Positions 27,277 through 36,194 are shown, numbered from the stretch's first letter. The stretch is DNA of 62,017 bases from an uncultured Bacilli bacterium (GCA_934148535.1 CAKPDF010000008.1:1-62017); one strand, 5' to 3'. Notes: generated from the sequence alone by a model not told the origin. A program made the numbers and translations.

Positions 27277-29596
27277 CTTTTATCTTTAATTCTTCTATTT
27301 CGTCATCATCATCTTTTTTCTTTGGCTTAATAGGCTTTTTAATTTTTCTATCTTCTAGTATTAACCATAATTGATTAGAAATATAAATAGATGAATAAAC
27401 ACCCGCAATAAATCCAACTAATAATGCAATATTAAAGTCAAGTATTTCTCTAGCACCAAATAATATTAAACAAATAACAGGAATAATAGTAGTAATAGTA
27501 GTAATAATACTTCTAAATATAGTAAGTCTAACACTATCATTAACTAAATCTATTAAATCTTCACTCTTTTTAATATTATTTTTATACTTAGTTTTATAAT
27601 TTTCTCTAATCATATCAAATGTAACAATAGTATCATTTATTGAATAACCAATAATAGTTAGAATTGCCGCAATAAAAATTGATGTAATCTCTATCTTAAA
27701 TATACAGAAGAATAATATAACAATAGTAACATCGTGAATTAATGCTGCAATACCTGCTACGGCATAGTTAAATTTAAATCTTAAACTTATATATATTACT
27801 ATAGCAATAGAAGCTAGTATCAATGAATATATAGCATTCTTTGTAAGTTCTTGTTTAACAATTTTACTAACTACATATATATCAGTAGTAGAATCATACT
27901 TTTCTTCTAATTTGTTTGTTAAATCCTTTATTTCATCCTTGCCTAAAACTTCATCTATAGTAACAGTTACATCATCATCAGTTTTACTAGTCTTCTTTAT
28001 AGTATATTTCATATCTTTTAAATCATTTTTTAATTTAGATAAAGATACATTTTCATTAGTATTAACAGTTACTGTAGTACCACCAGTAAAATCTACTCCA
28101 AGATTAGCTCCTCTAACACAAGATAGTACTATACCTACTACTATAATAAATGCAGTAATAGATAGGAAGAACTTTCTATTTCTAACAAATTCTAATTTCT
28201 TAAATGGAATAATAATTTCTTTAGATTTAACTATTTTTTTCTTATTAAATCCTATAAACATACCAAGTTTATCATCAAAGAAATCACAATCTACAAATAA
28301 CTTTAATACGAACTTAACAAATATTACCATAACTAAAACAGTAACAATAATATTTATAATCAACATTGTAGCAAATCCCTTAACAGAACTCTCACCTAAA
28401 ATAAATAAGATAATTGCTACTATCATAGTAGTAATATTAGCATCAATTATACTTGATAATGAATCCTTATTACCAATATGATATGCTTCTTTTAAGCTAT
28501 GTCCTATCTTTAAGTTTTCCTTAACTCTTTCAAAACTAATAACATTAGCATCTACTGCCATTCCTATACCTAATAACATAGCGGCAATACCAGGTAATGT
28601 AAGAACTCCATTAATTAAATAAAATACCAAAAATGAAAGTATTGTATATAATACAAGTCCCATGCTAGCAATAAATCCTGAAAATCTATATATTGCAATC
28701 ATAAGAATAATTACTAAACAAATACCAATAATACCTGCAATTAAAGTTTGATTTAATGAATTAGCCCCAAATGAAGCTTCAACAGTTCTAGAAGATACCT
28801 CAGTAAGTTTTGTTGGCAATGCTCCAGAATTAATTAATTCTACTAAACTAGTAGCCTCTTCCTCAGTAAAATTACCTGAAATAATAACATCACTGGCAAA
28901 GCCTTGAGAAACTGTAGCAGCAGATAAACATCTAGAATCAGATAATGATCCACATTTATCCTTTTCCTTAGAATAACTATCTTCACCTTCTTTATAATCT
29001 AACCAAATAACGATAACATTATTAGTGGTTTTAGATATCTTGTTAGTAACATCATAAAACTTATCTTTATCTTTTATAGATAAACTAACCGCTGGCTTTC
29101 CATTTTTATCTCTTGTAACTTTCGCATTTCCACCTAATACATCACTAGTCATAAGTAACATATTAGAAGTATCTCTAAAAGTTAGTGATGCAGTAGATGA
29201 TAATACTTCTCTAGCCTCTTCTTTATTAGTAACACCAGCAAGTTTTACCCTGATTTTATCATCACCTTCAATAGTAATTTCTGGTTCACTAACACCTAGA
29301 ATATCAATTCTTTTAAGTAAAGATTTATAAGTATTGTATACCATATCACTATCAAGTTTTTCTTCATCATCCAAAGGACTAACTTGATATAATATTTCAA
29401 ATCCACCTTGTAAATCAATACCATAATGAATTTTGTCTAATAATGGATTAAAAGAAACAGCGCAAGTAACAATTATACATAAACTAACAATTACTCCACC
29501 TAATACTCTAAGAATCTTATTTTTCACTTTAAGAAACATTATTAGACCAACTATGGCAATTACTGCCAAAATGATATATATAATATTCAAATCCAT
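27263..29596 (-). CDS. secDF: SecDF fusion, protein-export accessory membrane protein
   Basis: The 777-residue protein joins SecD (residues 1-430) and SecF (residues 465-760). SecD shows GIDLQGGFEILYQV near the start, the large periplasmic-side P1 domain, and LPGIAAMLLGIGMAVDANVISFERVKE. SecF shows GVDFTGGTTVTVNT and ILTIIGYSINDTIVTFDMIRENY. Twelve membrane segments are expected. SecDF uses the proton gradient to help SecYEG complete export. Downstream of comN with a 14-base gap, the same neighbourhood as in Bacillus subtilis. The end of the gene is part of its terminator. Confidence 0.96.
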   Translation of the reverse strand: MDLNIIYIILAVIAIVGLIMFLKVKNKILRVLGGVIVSLCIIVTCAVSFNPLLDKIHYGIDLQGGFEILYQVSPLDDEEKLDSDMVYNTYKSLLKRIDILGVSEPEITIEGDDKIRVKLAGVTNKEEAREVLSSTASLTFRDTSNMLLMTSDVLGGNAKVTRDKNGKPAVSLSIKDKDKFYDVTNKISKTTNNVIVIWLDYKEGEDSYSKEKDKCGSLSDSRCLSAATVSQGFASDVIISGNFTEEEATSLVELINSGALPTKLTEVSSRTVEASFGANSLNQTLIAGIIGICLVIILMIAIYRFSGFIASMGLVLYTILSFLVFYLINGVLTLPGIAAMLLGIGMAVDANVISFERVKENLKIGHSLKEAYHIGNKDSLSSIIDANITTMIVAIILFILGESSVKGFATMLIINIIVTVLVMVIFVKFVLKLFVDCDFFDDKLGMFIGFNKKKIVKSKEIIIPFKKLEFVRNRKFFLSITAFIIVVGIVLSCVRGANLGVDFTGGTTVTVNTNENVSLSKLKNDLKDMKYTIKKTSKTDDDVTVTIDEVLGKDEIKDLTNKLEEKYDSTTDIYVVSKIVKQELTKNAIYSLILASIAIVIYISLRFKFNYAVAGIAALIHDVTIVILFFCIFKIEITSIFIAAILTIIGYSINDTIVTFDMIRENYKTKYKNNIKKSEDLIDLVNDSVRLTIFRSIITTITTIIPVICLILFGAREILDFNIALLVGFIAGVYSSIYISNQLWLILEDRKIKKPIKPKKKDDDDEIEELKIKGVNC

Positions 29597-29610
29597 ATTT
29601 TCACTCCTAA

Positions 29611-29874
29611 CTAAATAATAATTTTTTTCTTTTCATTTTTCATTTGTTCTTTTAAATACTTATCAATATCATTAGGTTCTAATTTAATAATATCGTTTAC
29701 CATCTCACCTAAAGTAAGATTACTACTAGATTTCCATTTTGTAATTTTTAAATAATTCCAAATGTCTTCCTTAGTAATATAATGATAACTAGTATTTTTG
29801 AATAGTTTTAATTTTACATTCATTGCGGGAATTAATCCTTTAAATAATTCCTCTTGACTTCTATACTCATTCAT
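29611..29874 (-). CDS. comN: ComN-like post-transcriptional regulator
   Basis: The 87-residue protein shows the short helical pattern of the Post_transc_reg family: KGLIPAMNVKLKLFK, YITKEDIWNYLKITKWKSSSNLTLGEMVNDIIKL. In Bacillus subtilis ComN binds comE mRNA and localises it at the division site and pole. The gene lies just before secDF there and here. The start at 29874 (MNEYRS) follows GGTGGTAAG; the longer frame begins before it. Confidence 0.75.
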   Translation of the reverse strand: MNEYRSQEELFKGLIPAMNVKLKLFKNTSYHYITKEDIWNYLKITKWKSSSNLTLGEMVNDIIKLEPNDIDKYLKEQMKNEKKKIII

Positions 29875-29942
29875 CTTACCACCACACCTATACATTATAC
29901 ATCATATTTTTACTTTTTTAAACACGATTAAATAACAAAATA

Positions 29943-29971
29943 GAAAAAAGTGACTGTTATTAACAATCACT
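29943..29971 (-). terminator. intrinsic terminator after ligA
   Basis: An AGTGATTGTT / AACAGTCACT hairpin, one mismatch, with six T residues after it on the minus strand, ten bases after the ligA stop codon. Confidence 0.85.
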
Positions 29972-29981
29972 TAACTTAAAA

Positions 29982-31982
29982 TTAAAAACTATCACTAATT
30001 AAATCCATAAATTTCTCTTCATTCCATATCTCTATATTTAAACTAACAGCTTTATCATACTTACTACCAGGATTATCACCAACTACTACAACGCTAGTCT
30101 TTTTAGTAACAGAGCTAGTTACTTTTCCACCTTTATTTTCTATAATCTCACTAGCTTTATCTCTAGTAATTTGATTTAAAGTTCCAGTGAGTACAAAAGT
30201 TTTACCATTGAAGTTTTCATCTGCTACTACTTCTTCTCCACTAGTATAATCCATATTAATACCATATTTTTTTAATCTATCAATTATATTTTTATTATCT
30301 TCATCATTAAAATAATCTATAATACTTTTAGCAATTATTTCTCCTACATCAGGAATTTCTACTAATTCTTCATAAGTAGCATTACTTAAGTTATCTAAAG
30401 TCTTATAAGTTCTTGCTAAAGTTTTAGCCATCTTACTACCTACTTGTTTAATGCCGAGACCAAACAATAACTTTTCTAAAGAATTATTTTTACTATTATT
30501 AATAGATGCAAATAAATTATCTACCTTTTTGTTTCCATATCCCTCTAATTCCAATAATTCTTTTCTATGACTTTCTAACTCATATATATCAGGAATATCG
30601 GAAACATAATGATAATTATATAAATCTTCTAAAACTCTATCGCCAAGACCTTCGATGTTCATAGCTTCTCTAGAAGCATAATGTATCAATTTTTCTACTT
30701 TTCTAGCAGGACATTCTAAATTAGGGCAAAAATAATCAGCCTCTTCTTCTTTTCTCATAATCTTACTACCACATATAGGACATTTATCTATCATAGTAAA
30801 TATTGGTTCACTACCATTTCTTCTTTCTTTTAAACTGTCTAAAACAGCAGGTATAACATCTCCGGCCTTATAAATAGCAACTGTATCCCCAACTCTAATA
30901 TCTTTATTAACAATATTATCTTCGTTATGAAGAGTAGCTCTTCTTATAGTAGAACCTGCTACAATAACTGGTTCAAGCACTGCATTAGGAGTTATTTGAC
31001 CAGTCCTTCCAACAGTAAATATTATATCAATTAATTTTGTATAACAAACTTCAGCAGGAAATTTATAAGCAACACACCATTTAGGATACTTAGAAGTAAA
31101 TCCCAATTTTTGTTGCGTATTAATATCATTAACTTTTACTACAACACCATCTATATCGTATGCTAAACTACTTCTTTCTTTTCCTTTTTCATGAATATAA
31201 TCCATAACTTCATTAATATTATTTACTAATCTATTATTAGGATTGGTTCTAAACCCTAACTCTTTCATAAAATTTAATGCTTCATTATGAGTTTTAATCC
31301 CATAATCCAAAGGATTAGGTAAATGATATATAAAACACTCTAAATTTCTTCTAGCAACCATCTTACTATCTAATAATTTAATAGAACCAGAAGCAGCATT
31401 TCTACAATTTTGAAGTAATGGTAATCCCTCTTTTTTTCTTTCTTCATTTAATTTTTTTAGTGTATTTTTACTCATATAGATTTCTCCACGAACTTCTATA
31501 TCAATATCTTTATTAATAGTTAAAGGAACAGTTTTTATTGTTTTAACATTGTTAGTTATATCATCACCAATAGTACCATTACCACGAGTAGCAGCCCTTA
31601 CTAACTTTCCTTTTTCATAATGTAGACTTACACTTAAGCCATCTATTTTTAATTCACAAACATATTCTGGATTATATCCTTCTTTTTTAATTTTTTCATC
31701 AAAAGTTATAACTTCTTCTTCATTAAATACATCTCCAATGGAAAGCATTGGTATTTCATGAGTAACTTTATCAAATGAAGATATTACATCTCCTCCTACT
31801 CTAACAGTGGGACTATCTTCTCTTTTTAAATCTGGATATTCCATTTCTAATTCTTGTAGTTCTCTTAAATATTTATCAAATTCTTGATCGGTAATAGTAG
31901 GATTATCCAATATATAATAATTGTAGTTAGCGTCATTTAATATTTTAATTAGTTCTTCCATTCTATTATTTATATCATTCAT
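29982..31982 (-). CDS. ligA: NAD-dependent DNA ligase
   Basis: The 666-residue enzyme shows the adenylation motif CELKIDGLSVSLHYEKG with the nucleophilic Lys, DIDGVVVKVND, the OB fold (TVAIYKAGDVIPAVLD), a four-Cys zinc finger (CPICGSKI ... CPNLECPARKVE), helix-hairpin-helix repeats and a C-terminal BRCT domain (FNGKTFVLTGTLNQITRDKASEIIENKGGK in part). It seals nicks during replication and repair. The start at 31982 (MNDINN) follows GAGTGAT and matches the family length; the longer frame adds 18 unconvincing residues. Confidence 0.97.
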   Translation of the reverse strand: MNDINNRMEELIKILNDANYNYYILDNPTITDQEFDKYLRELQELEMEYPDLKREDSPTVRVGGDVISSFDKVTHEIPMLSIGDVFNEEEVITFDEKIKKEGYNPEYVCELKIDGLSVSLHYEKGKLVRAATRGNGTIGDDITNNVKTIKTVPLTINKDIDIEVRGEIYMSKNTLKKLNEERKKEGLPLLQNCRNAASGSIKLLDSKMVARRNLECFIYHLPNPLDYGIKTHNEALNFMKELGFRTNPNNRLVNNINEVMDYIHEKGKERSSLAYDIDGVVVKVNDINTQQKLGFTSKYPKWCVAYKFPAEVCYTKLIDIIFTVGRTGQITPNAVLEPVIVAGSTIRRATLHNEDNIVNKDIRVGDTVAIYKAGDVIPAVLDSLKERRNGSEPIFTMIDKCPICGSKIMRKEEEADYFCPNLECPARKVEKLIHYASREAMNIEGLGDRVLEDLYNYHYVSDIPDIYELESHRKELLELEGYGNKKVDNLFASINNSKNNSLEKLLFGLGIKQVGSKMAKTLARTYKTLDNLSNATYEELVEIPDVGEIIAKSIIDYFNDEDNKNIIDRLKKYGINMDYTSGEEVVADENFNGKTFVLTGTLNQITRDKASEIIENKGGKVTSSVTKKTSVVVVGDNPGSKYDKAVSLNIEIWNEEKFMDLISDSF

Positions 31983-32071
31983 CTTTATCACTCTTTCTTT
32001 TAAATTAATTATACCCAAAAATAGATTATTATTCAAGATATAATAATATTTTTTAATAAAAGAAAAAGAGA

Positions 32072-32638
32072 TTAACTTTTCTTATCGTTATTCTCTATAG
32101 TATCTTCTTTAATATACTTATCATCTATTTCTTTATCAATATCTTTTGATATATTATCATCATAAGTACTATCATCAATAATATCCCATGGTTCTTCATC
32201 TTCTTCTATAGCAATTTTTACTTTAGTATCTCCTACTATTTCTACTCCTAATTCTTTTTCTATATCAATATTAATAGATTTTCCATTTTCTTTAGCATTA
32301 ATACAATTAGGTTGTTTTAAACTTCTAACTATAATATCTTTAGTAGATGAATCAGTAGTTTCTCTTTGTCTTACTGATACATTTTCACTGTAATTTAATG
32401 TTTTAGTGATTACAGTAGTTTTAGTATCATGATCATAAGAATACCAAATATTAACATCAAAAGAACCATCTATAACAATATGGCCACCAACTTCTGAACC
32501 TTTGAACTTATGATTAATAACCCAGCATCCAAGTACAGTTGTTGGAACATATTCGCAATCTATAGTATATGTATTTTTATAATATTTTTTACCTTTACCA
32601 ATAATTGCTTTTGTTACTATCTCTTTATATGTAGACAA
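32072..32638 (-). CDS. cotE: outer spore coat morphogenetic protein CotE
   Basis: The 188-residue protein matches CotE closely: STYKEIVTKAIIGKGKKYYK at the start, TTVLGCWVINHKFKGSEVGG, the DVNIWYSYDHDTKTTVITKT strand and LKQPNCINA, then a long acidic C-terminal tail (from residue 150) as in Bacillus. CotE sits between inner and outer coat layers and recruits outer coat proteins. The start is most likely TTG at 32638, eight bases after GAGGGG; this gives the normal N-terminus, whereas the GTG further up lies within the ribosome-binding site. Confidence 0.9.
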   Translation of the reverse strand: MSTYKEIVTKAIIGKGKKYYKNTYTIDCEYVPTTVLGCWVINHKFKGSEVGGHIVIDGSFDVNIWYSYDHDTKTTVITKTLNYSENVSVRQRETTDSSTKDIIVRSLKQPNCINAKENGKSINIDIEKELGVEIVGDTKVKIAIEEDEEPWDIIDDSTYDDNISKDIDKEIDDKYIKEDTIENNDKKS

Positions 32639-32729
32639 GATAATCACCCCTCAACATAATCTATGATTTATAATAGAAAAAAGTACATATAATTATAATT
32701 TTTTAGTTTTATTTAAATACAATACATAA

Positions 32730-33221
32730 CTATATATTTAATAATATAAATAAATATATGTAATAAAATAAAAAGAAAATAAATTTACTACTTTCTCTAT
32801 CATATGCAATATATATAGTGGGCTTTAGTTTATAATAATTATAATAATAAACAATTTCATTCAATATTAAATTATTTGATGTCTTTTTATTTGTTAAATA
32901 TAAATCTATTTCTTTTAATTTCATTTTTATTCTTCTTTTTCCAACAATCCCATTATATTTAGTTTTCATTTCTAAAAATACATAATCATCTTTCATAGGA
33001 CATCCATAACTTCTTATTCTAAATTTATCTTTAAAGATTGGTTTTTCTAAAGAATTAATTATTAAATCATTGTTATCGGTATCAAAATATATGTTATGTA
33101 TACTACTCTTAAAATACTTATCTTTTTCTAAGCTATTACCTATTTCTTTTAATAAATTATCTTTTTGTTCTTTTGTGATTAAGTATTTTTCTTCTACTCT
33201 TTGAAATATATTATTATACAT
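32730..33221 (-). pseudogene. truncated VTC-domain (polyphosphate polymerase-like) gene
   Basis: From the ATG at 33221 (after GAGAGGAGG) the product begins FQRVEEKYLITKEQKDNLL and continues with IHNIYFDTDNNDLIINSL, KDKFRIRSYG and VFLEMKTKYNGIVGKRRIKM, a clear VTC-type triphosphate-tunnel domain. The domain breaks off after YIAYDRES, where the family continues with another beta strand and a catalytic Glu/Lys. The last 20 residues are hydrophobic and look like translated intergenic DNA. Such domains make or bind polyphosphate. Loss of the 3' end suggests a non-functional remnant. A 15-base dispersed motif sits at the break. Confidence 0.65.
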
Positions 33222-33302
33222 TATTCCTCCTCTCACATTTAAATTATATACAATTAAAATTAAATGAAGATTAAATATTTTAAATAATACATAAAATAAA
33301 AA

Positions 33303-33328
33303 GTTACTTAAAATAACTTCTAAGTAGC
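33303..33328 (-). terminator. intrinsic terminator after the adhesin-like gene
   Basis: GCTACTTA ... TAAGTAAC hairpin followed by T-rich sequence on the minus strand; nearly identical to the hairpin at 36164-36189, which follows the Rpn gene's upstream stub. Confidence 0.6.
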
Positions 33329-33370
33329 TTAATATATAATTAACTAATTTTTCCATCATAGAATTAATAT

Positions 33371-34924
33371 CTAGCCAATTATGTACGGAGCAGATCGGGT
33401 ACCTGTTCCGTTAACTATTTGTGAATTTAATTTGAGATACGCTACTGGACGGACCCCGAAAGCATAGTAGACGTAAGCGGTGGTGACAGAGCCCGACGTA
33501 TTGACGAGGAACGCAAGACAGGCAATGCCAAAAGGCGGGGACATAGTCCAGGTATAATTAATTGTATCTAACAACCAGTCTTTATTTTTACAATTTGTTG
33601 TATCTGCATCATAATTATTTCCAGTTTTTGTACATACATCTAAATCTGTCGCATATGCATAATCGGATGGATACATTAGTCCTATATATCCATTCCATGT
33701 AGTTTGGTGTCCTGAATATACTTTCGTTCCTCTTTCAAAATTATAATAGTCATCTGCATATCCTACTGCACTACTATTTCCTCCTAAATAATACTTTACT
33801 TTATCTATTTGTGATTGAGCTTGAGAAGTTAGACCAGTAGATGTAAAATCACATGATGTTGTTCCAGAAGATTCTCCTGCATAACAAGTACCTGATTTTC
33901 TATTCCAATATAAACTTCCCTCATATGCATATAACGATGATGTTATTTCATATCCAGGATTTAATAACATCATAATTCTTGCATCTGCCCAATCATTACT
34001 TCCATTATCATTTGTTGATGTTCCTGTACCAGATGGTTTATTATCATAAGCATATTTTCCAATAGATGTTGCTCTTATTAATTTTACTCTTTTGGAGACA
34101 TTTCCATTTTCATCTTCAGTATCAAATACACCTATTATTCTCCAACCCGCACTCTCTCCATTAAATGTTACGTAATTATTAGGATTTGCTCCATAATATC
34201 TAATATTACCAAAAGAGTCTTGCATTAATCCTTCACTTGCTACTTGAGTTATTTCTTCTCCACCTGCTGTAGTAACTGGTGTTTTAGTACCATTATTATA
34301 TTTATTAGTAATATATTTTACTGCACTATCATCACTTGCTTCAAAAGTAACAGTTCCTCCAAATCTACCTTTATCAGTATTTCTTTGATCTGCATCTATT
34401 TCACTTATCCATACTCCTATATACCAAGTTTTAGTTTCTTTAGTTTTTATAGTTAACTTTTTTACTAAATTAGATTTAGCCATATCATTAGAATTACCTT
34501 TAGTTGAATATTTAGAAGTGTCTTCGTCATAAGTTAATTCTTGCCACTTTAGATTATTATATACTCCTCCATTTTTTGCATATAGTTCTATAGTACCTTT
34601 TAAATTTTTTAAAGTAGAACCTTGATTAGTTAAAGTAATCTTATACACTTGACAAGATAAATTACCTTTACTATCTATACATTTATCAGTACCACCAACA
34701 CCATTTATTGCATTGTTTAAAGCACTATCCATCATAGGTACCATATCAGTATTTGTTCCACTTACTAATTCTACATTTAATGTAGCATTAATTTTAACAA
34801 TGTTACCCTTAATTACTACATCATTAGTAACACTATAACTTAGGTACGCATAAGTAGAAGCCATAGATAATATAAAAACTATAATACTTGTAATGATTGT
34901 CATTTTTAAACTAATATTCTTCAT
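33371..34924 (-). CDS. exported surface protein with a C-terminal DGR-like variable domain
   Basis: The 517-residue protein starts MKNISLKMTIITSIIVFILS (signal peptide or anchor), followed by a beta-rich region to about residue 215 (VYKITLTNQGSTLKNLKG; WYIGVWISEI), resembling TasA/CalY-like exported proteins. From residue 225 it has a lectin-like fold of the formylglycine-enzyme/DUF6273 kind: GWRIIGVFDTEDENG, NDWADARIMMLLNPGY, NGYIGLMYPSDYAYATD, and at the end WTMSP, a stretch of 27 residues, then GVRPVAYLKLNSQI. Codons 463-489 are 54% GC and 11% A, with no codon ending in A, quite unlike the rest of the gene. A paralogue with the same leader lies at 36.4 kb. Confidence 0.75.
   Translation of the reverse strand: MKNISLKMTIITSIIVFILSMASTYAYLSYSVTNDVVIKGNIVKINATLNVELVSGTNTDMVPMMDSALNNAINGVGGTDKCIDSKGNLSCQVYKITLTNQGSTLKNLKGTIELYAKNGGVYNNLKWQELTYDEDTSKYSTKGNSNDMAKSNLVKKLTIKTKETKTWYIGVWISEIDADQRNTDKGRFGGTVTFEASDDSAVKYITNKYNNGTKTPVTTAGGEEITQVASEGLMQDSFGNIRYYGANPNNYVTFNGESAGWRIIGVFDTEDENGNVSKRVKLIRATSIGKYAYDNKPSGTGTSTNDNGSNDWADARIMMLLNPGYEITSSLYAYEGSLYWNRKSGTCYAGESSGTTSCDFTSTGLTSQAQSQIDKVKYYLGGNSSAVGYADDYYNFERGTKVYSGHQTTWNGYIGLMYPSDYAYATDLDVCTKTGNNYDADTTNCKNKDWLLDTINYTWTMSPPFGIACLAFLVNTSGSVTTAYVYYAFGVRPVAYLKLNSQIVNGTGTRSAPYIIG
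33385..33411. repeat. inverted repeat downstream of the variable region
   Basis: ACGGAGCAG and CTGTTCCGT (9 bp, one G-T) flank a nine-base centre containing GGTACC. It lies about 47 bases after the adenine-poor block, inside the last codons. DGR target genes often have a hairpin or cruciform just after the variable region that aids homing. Confidence 0.5.
33434..33550 (-). other. candidate DGR variable region (VR)
   Basis: On the coding strand this block runs from the TGG-ACT-ATG-TCC codons to GGGGTCCGTCCAGTAGCG. The core (33458-33538, codons 463-489) has nine A in 81 bases, against about a third or more A in the flanking gene. 23 of 27 codons end in C or T, and constant residues alternate with runs of diverse ones (A, A, V, V, A, V, A). 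This is the footprint expected when AAC/AAT codons of a template are randomised at adenines. No template or reverse transcriptase was found in the window. Confidence 0.55.
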
Positions 34925-35145
34925 GAGAAAATCACTTCCTCACAATAAAAAGATTTAGTTTTCTCTAAATCTATATTGCTTATATTATAGGGATTTATAT
35001 CTATTACTCTAGATTTGAACCCCCCCCCATTTTAACATTTTGTTAACCATATTTATCATACCTTTCCTACTATTTTCTTATAATCAAATTATAACAAATT
35101 TATTATAATTTGAAAATAGATTTATTATAATTTATTAGAAAAAAG
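34922..35145 (-). repeat. shared leader cassette, copy 1 (G9 tract, palindrome, hairpin)
   Basis: About 220 bases before this gene are nearly identical to those before the paralogue at 36.4-38.1 kb. In the direction of transcription: an A/T-rich block, a perfect palindrome TTAACA-AAA-TGTTAA (35032-35046), nine G (35020-35028), a TATAAT (near 34986), a perfect 8-bp hairpin AGATTTAG / CTAAATCT followed by four T (34951-34972), then GAGGAAGTG and the start codon. The layout suggests a promoter with a phase-variable spacer or operator region and a leader attenuator. Both points are inference. Confidence 0.7.
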
Positions 35146-35158
35146 AAATAGAATTTCT
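35138..35158 (-). terminator. intrinsic terminator at the end of the Rpn-type gene
   Basis: A perfect 6-bp stem (AGAAAT / ATTTCT, loop TCT) with six T residues on the minus strand, overlapping the gene's stop codon. Confidence 0.75.
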
Positions 35159-36053
35159 ACTTCATAGATTTTTCTATTTCTTTTATTTCTTCTACAGATT
35201 TATCACTTACTTTAGCAATAAAATCATAACTAGCATCATTCTTAAGCATCCTTTTAATCATTTTTAAAGCGGTTTCTTTTATCCCAGCAAGCTTTCCTTC
35301 TTCAGTAAATTCTTCCTTCCAACCATAATATAAAAATCTGCCATATTGATCTGCTGCTTCTTTAGTTAATGTGTAATCATCATTCATAGTATACATTTCC
35401 CTTACCTTTCCAATTACTCTTTTTTTAAGTTCAATGTCTAACATATTACCTAGAATAGTATCTAATTCGTTTACATCATCATTATAGAAAAATGCTCCAA
35501 TTCTGATATAGTCATCTATCTCACTTACTTTGCCTTCATTAACTAAATTATAAAACTTTTGATAACATTTAGCAATATCTAAGTAAATTAAATGAAAGTT
35601 TTTTACAACTAAGTAATCATTTCTATTTATTATTGATGCCTTAGATAAATCACCAAATTTATTATTGTTACCATTATCAAAATTAATTTGTATGAAAATT
35701 TTTTTAGAATTATATTTCATTCCTCTTTTTGTACTTTTAGAATACATTTCCATTAGATAACTAGTATTTTTCTTAATAGTAGTTTCATTAGGATACATAT
35801 TTGCTTCTATGTTAAATACATATTTATTACTTTTAGCAATTAAATCAGTTTGTTTAAATTTTTCTTTATCATTACCTATAGATATAGAATTAGGTTTTAG
35901 GTGTAAGTAATTATAATCAACTTCTAAATCTACAACCTTACAAATAGTCTTTATACAAAAATCTAAAAAGTCTGGATTATCTAAAAATAAAGAGATGAAA
36001 TTTTCATTTCTAATCATTTTAGCTTTCTTATAATAAGCTTTAACCATTTCCAT
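35157..36053 (-). CDS. Rpn/PD-(D/E)XK nuclease-family transposase-like protein
   Basis: The 298-residue protein fits the PDDEXK_2 / Rpn family: an N-terminal FISLFLDNPDFLDFCIKTI helix, TDLIAKSNKYVFNIEANMYP (the Asp and Glu-x-Asn of the active site, with a changed Lys), YLMEMYSKSTKRGMKY, and a C-terminal helical tail with VSDKSVEEIKEIEKSM. Rpn proteins nick DNA and promote RecA-independent recombination. GAAGGTGAAAGA precedes the start. The gene lies between two paralogous surface-protein genes, so it might have helped duplicate or shuffle them. A remnant of another member is at 47.1-47.3 kb. Confidence 0.7.
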   Translation of the reverse strand: MEMVKAYYKKAKMIRNENFISLFLDNPDFLDFCIKTICKVVDLEVDYNYLHLKPNSISIGNDKEKFKQTDLIAKSNKYVFNIEANMYPNETTIKKNTSYLMEMYSKSTKRGMKYNSKKIFIQINFDNGNNNKFGDLSKASIINRNDYLVVKNFHLIYLDIAKCYQKFYNLVNEGKVSEIDDYIRIGAFFYNDDVNELDTILGNMLDIELKKRVIGKVREMYTMNDDYTLTKEAADQYGRFLYYGWKEEFTEEGKLAGIKETALKMIKRMLKNDASYDFIAKVSDKSVEEIKEIEKSMK

Positions 36054-36163
36054 TCTTTCACCTTCTTTCCGGAGTGTTTTCTACCTCCTCTAATATTATT
36101 ATTCTACGTGAAAAGGCCAAAACCCTTTTAATTTTGGAAAAAAATTACAGAAAATGAAAAAAA

Positions 36164-36189
36164 GTTACTTAAAATAACTTCTAAGTAAC
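36164..36189 (-). terminator. intrinsic terminator downstream of the stub gene
   Basis: GTTACTTA ... TAAGTAAC hairpin with a T-run on the minus strand; same family as those at 12636 and 33303. Confidence 0.65.
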
Positions 36190-36194
36190 AAAAA

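Noticed and set aside
33385..33550. Simple transfer of the GC-rich block from another organism
   Set aside because: Not excluded, but the reading frame, the conserved flanking WTMSP and GVRPV and the codon pattern fit a mutagenised region better than an imported segment.
35020..35028. The G9 tract as a sequencing artefact
   Set aside because: Two separate copies with identical length within a conserved cassette make an artefact unlikely, though read data would be needed to be sure.
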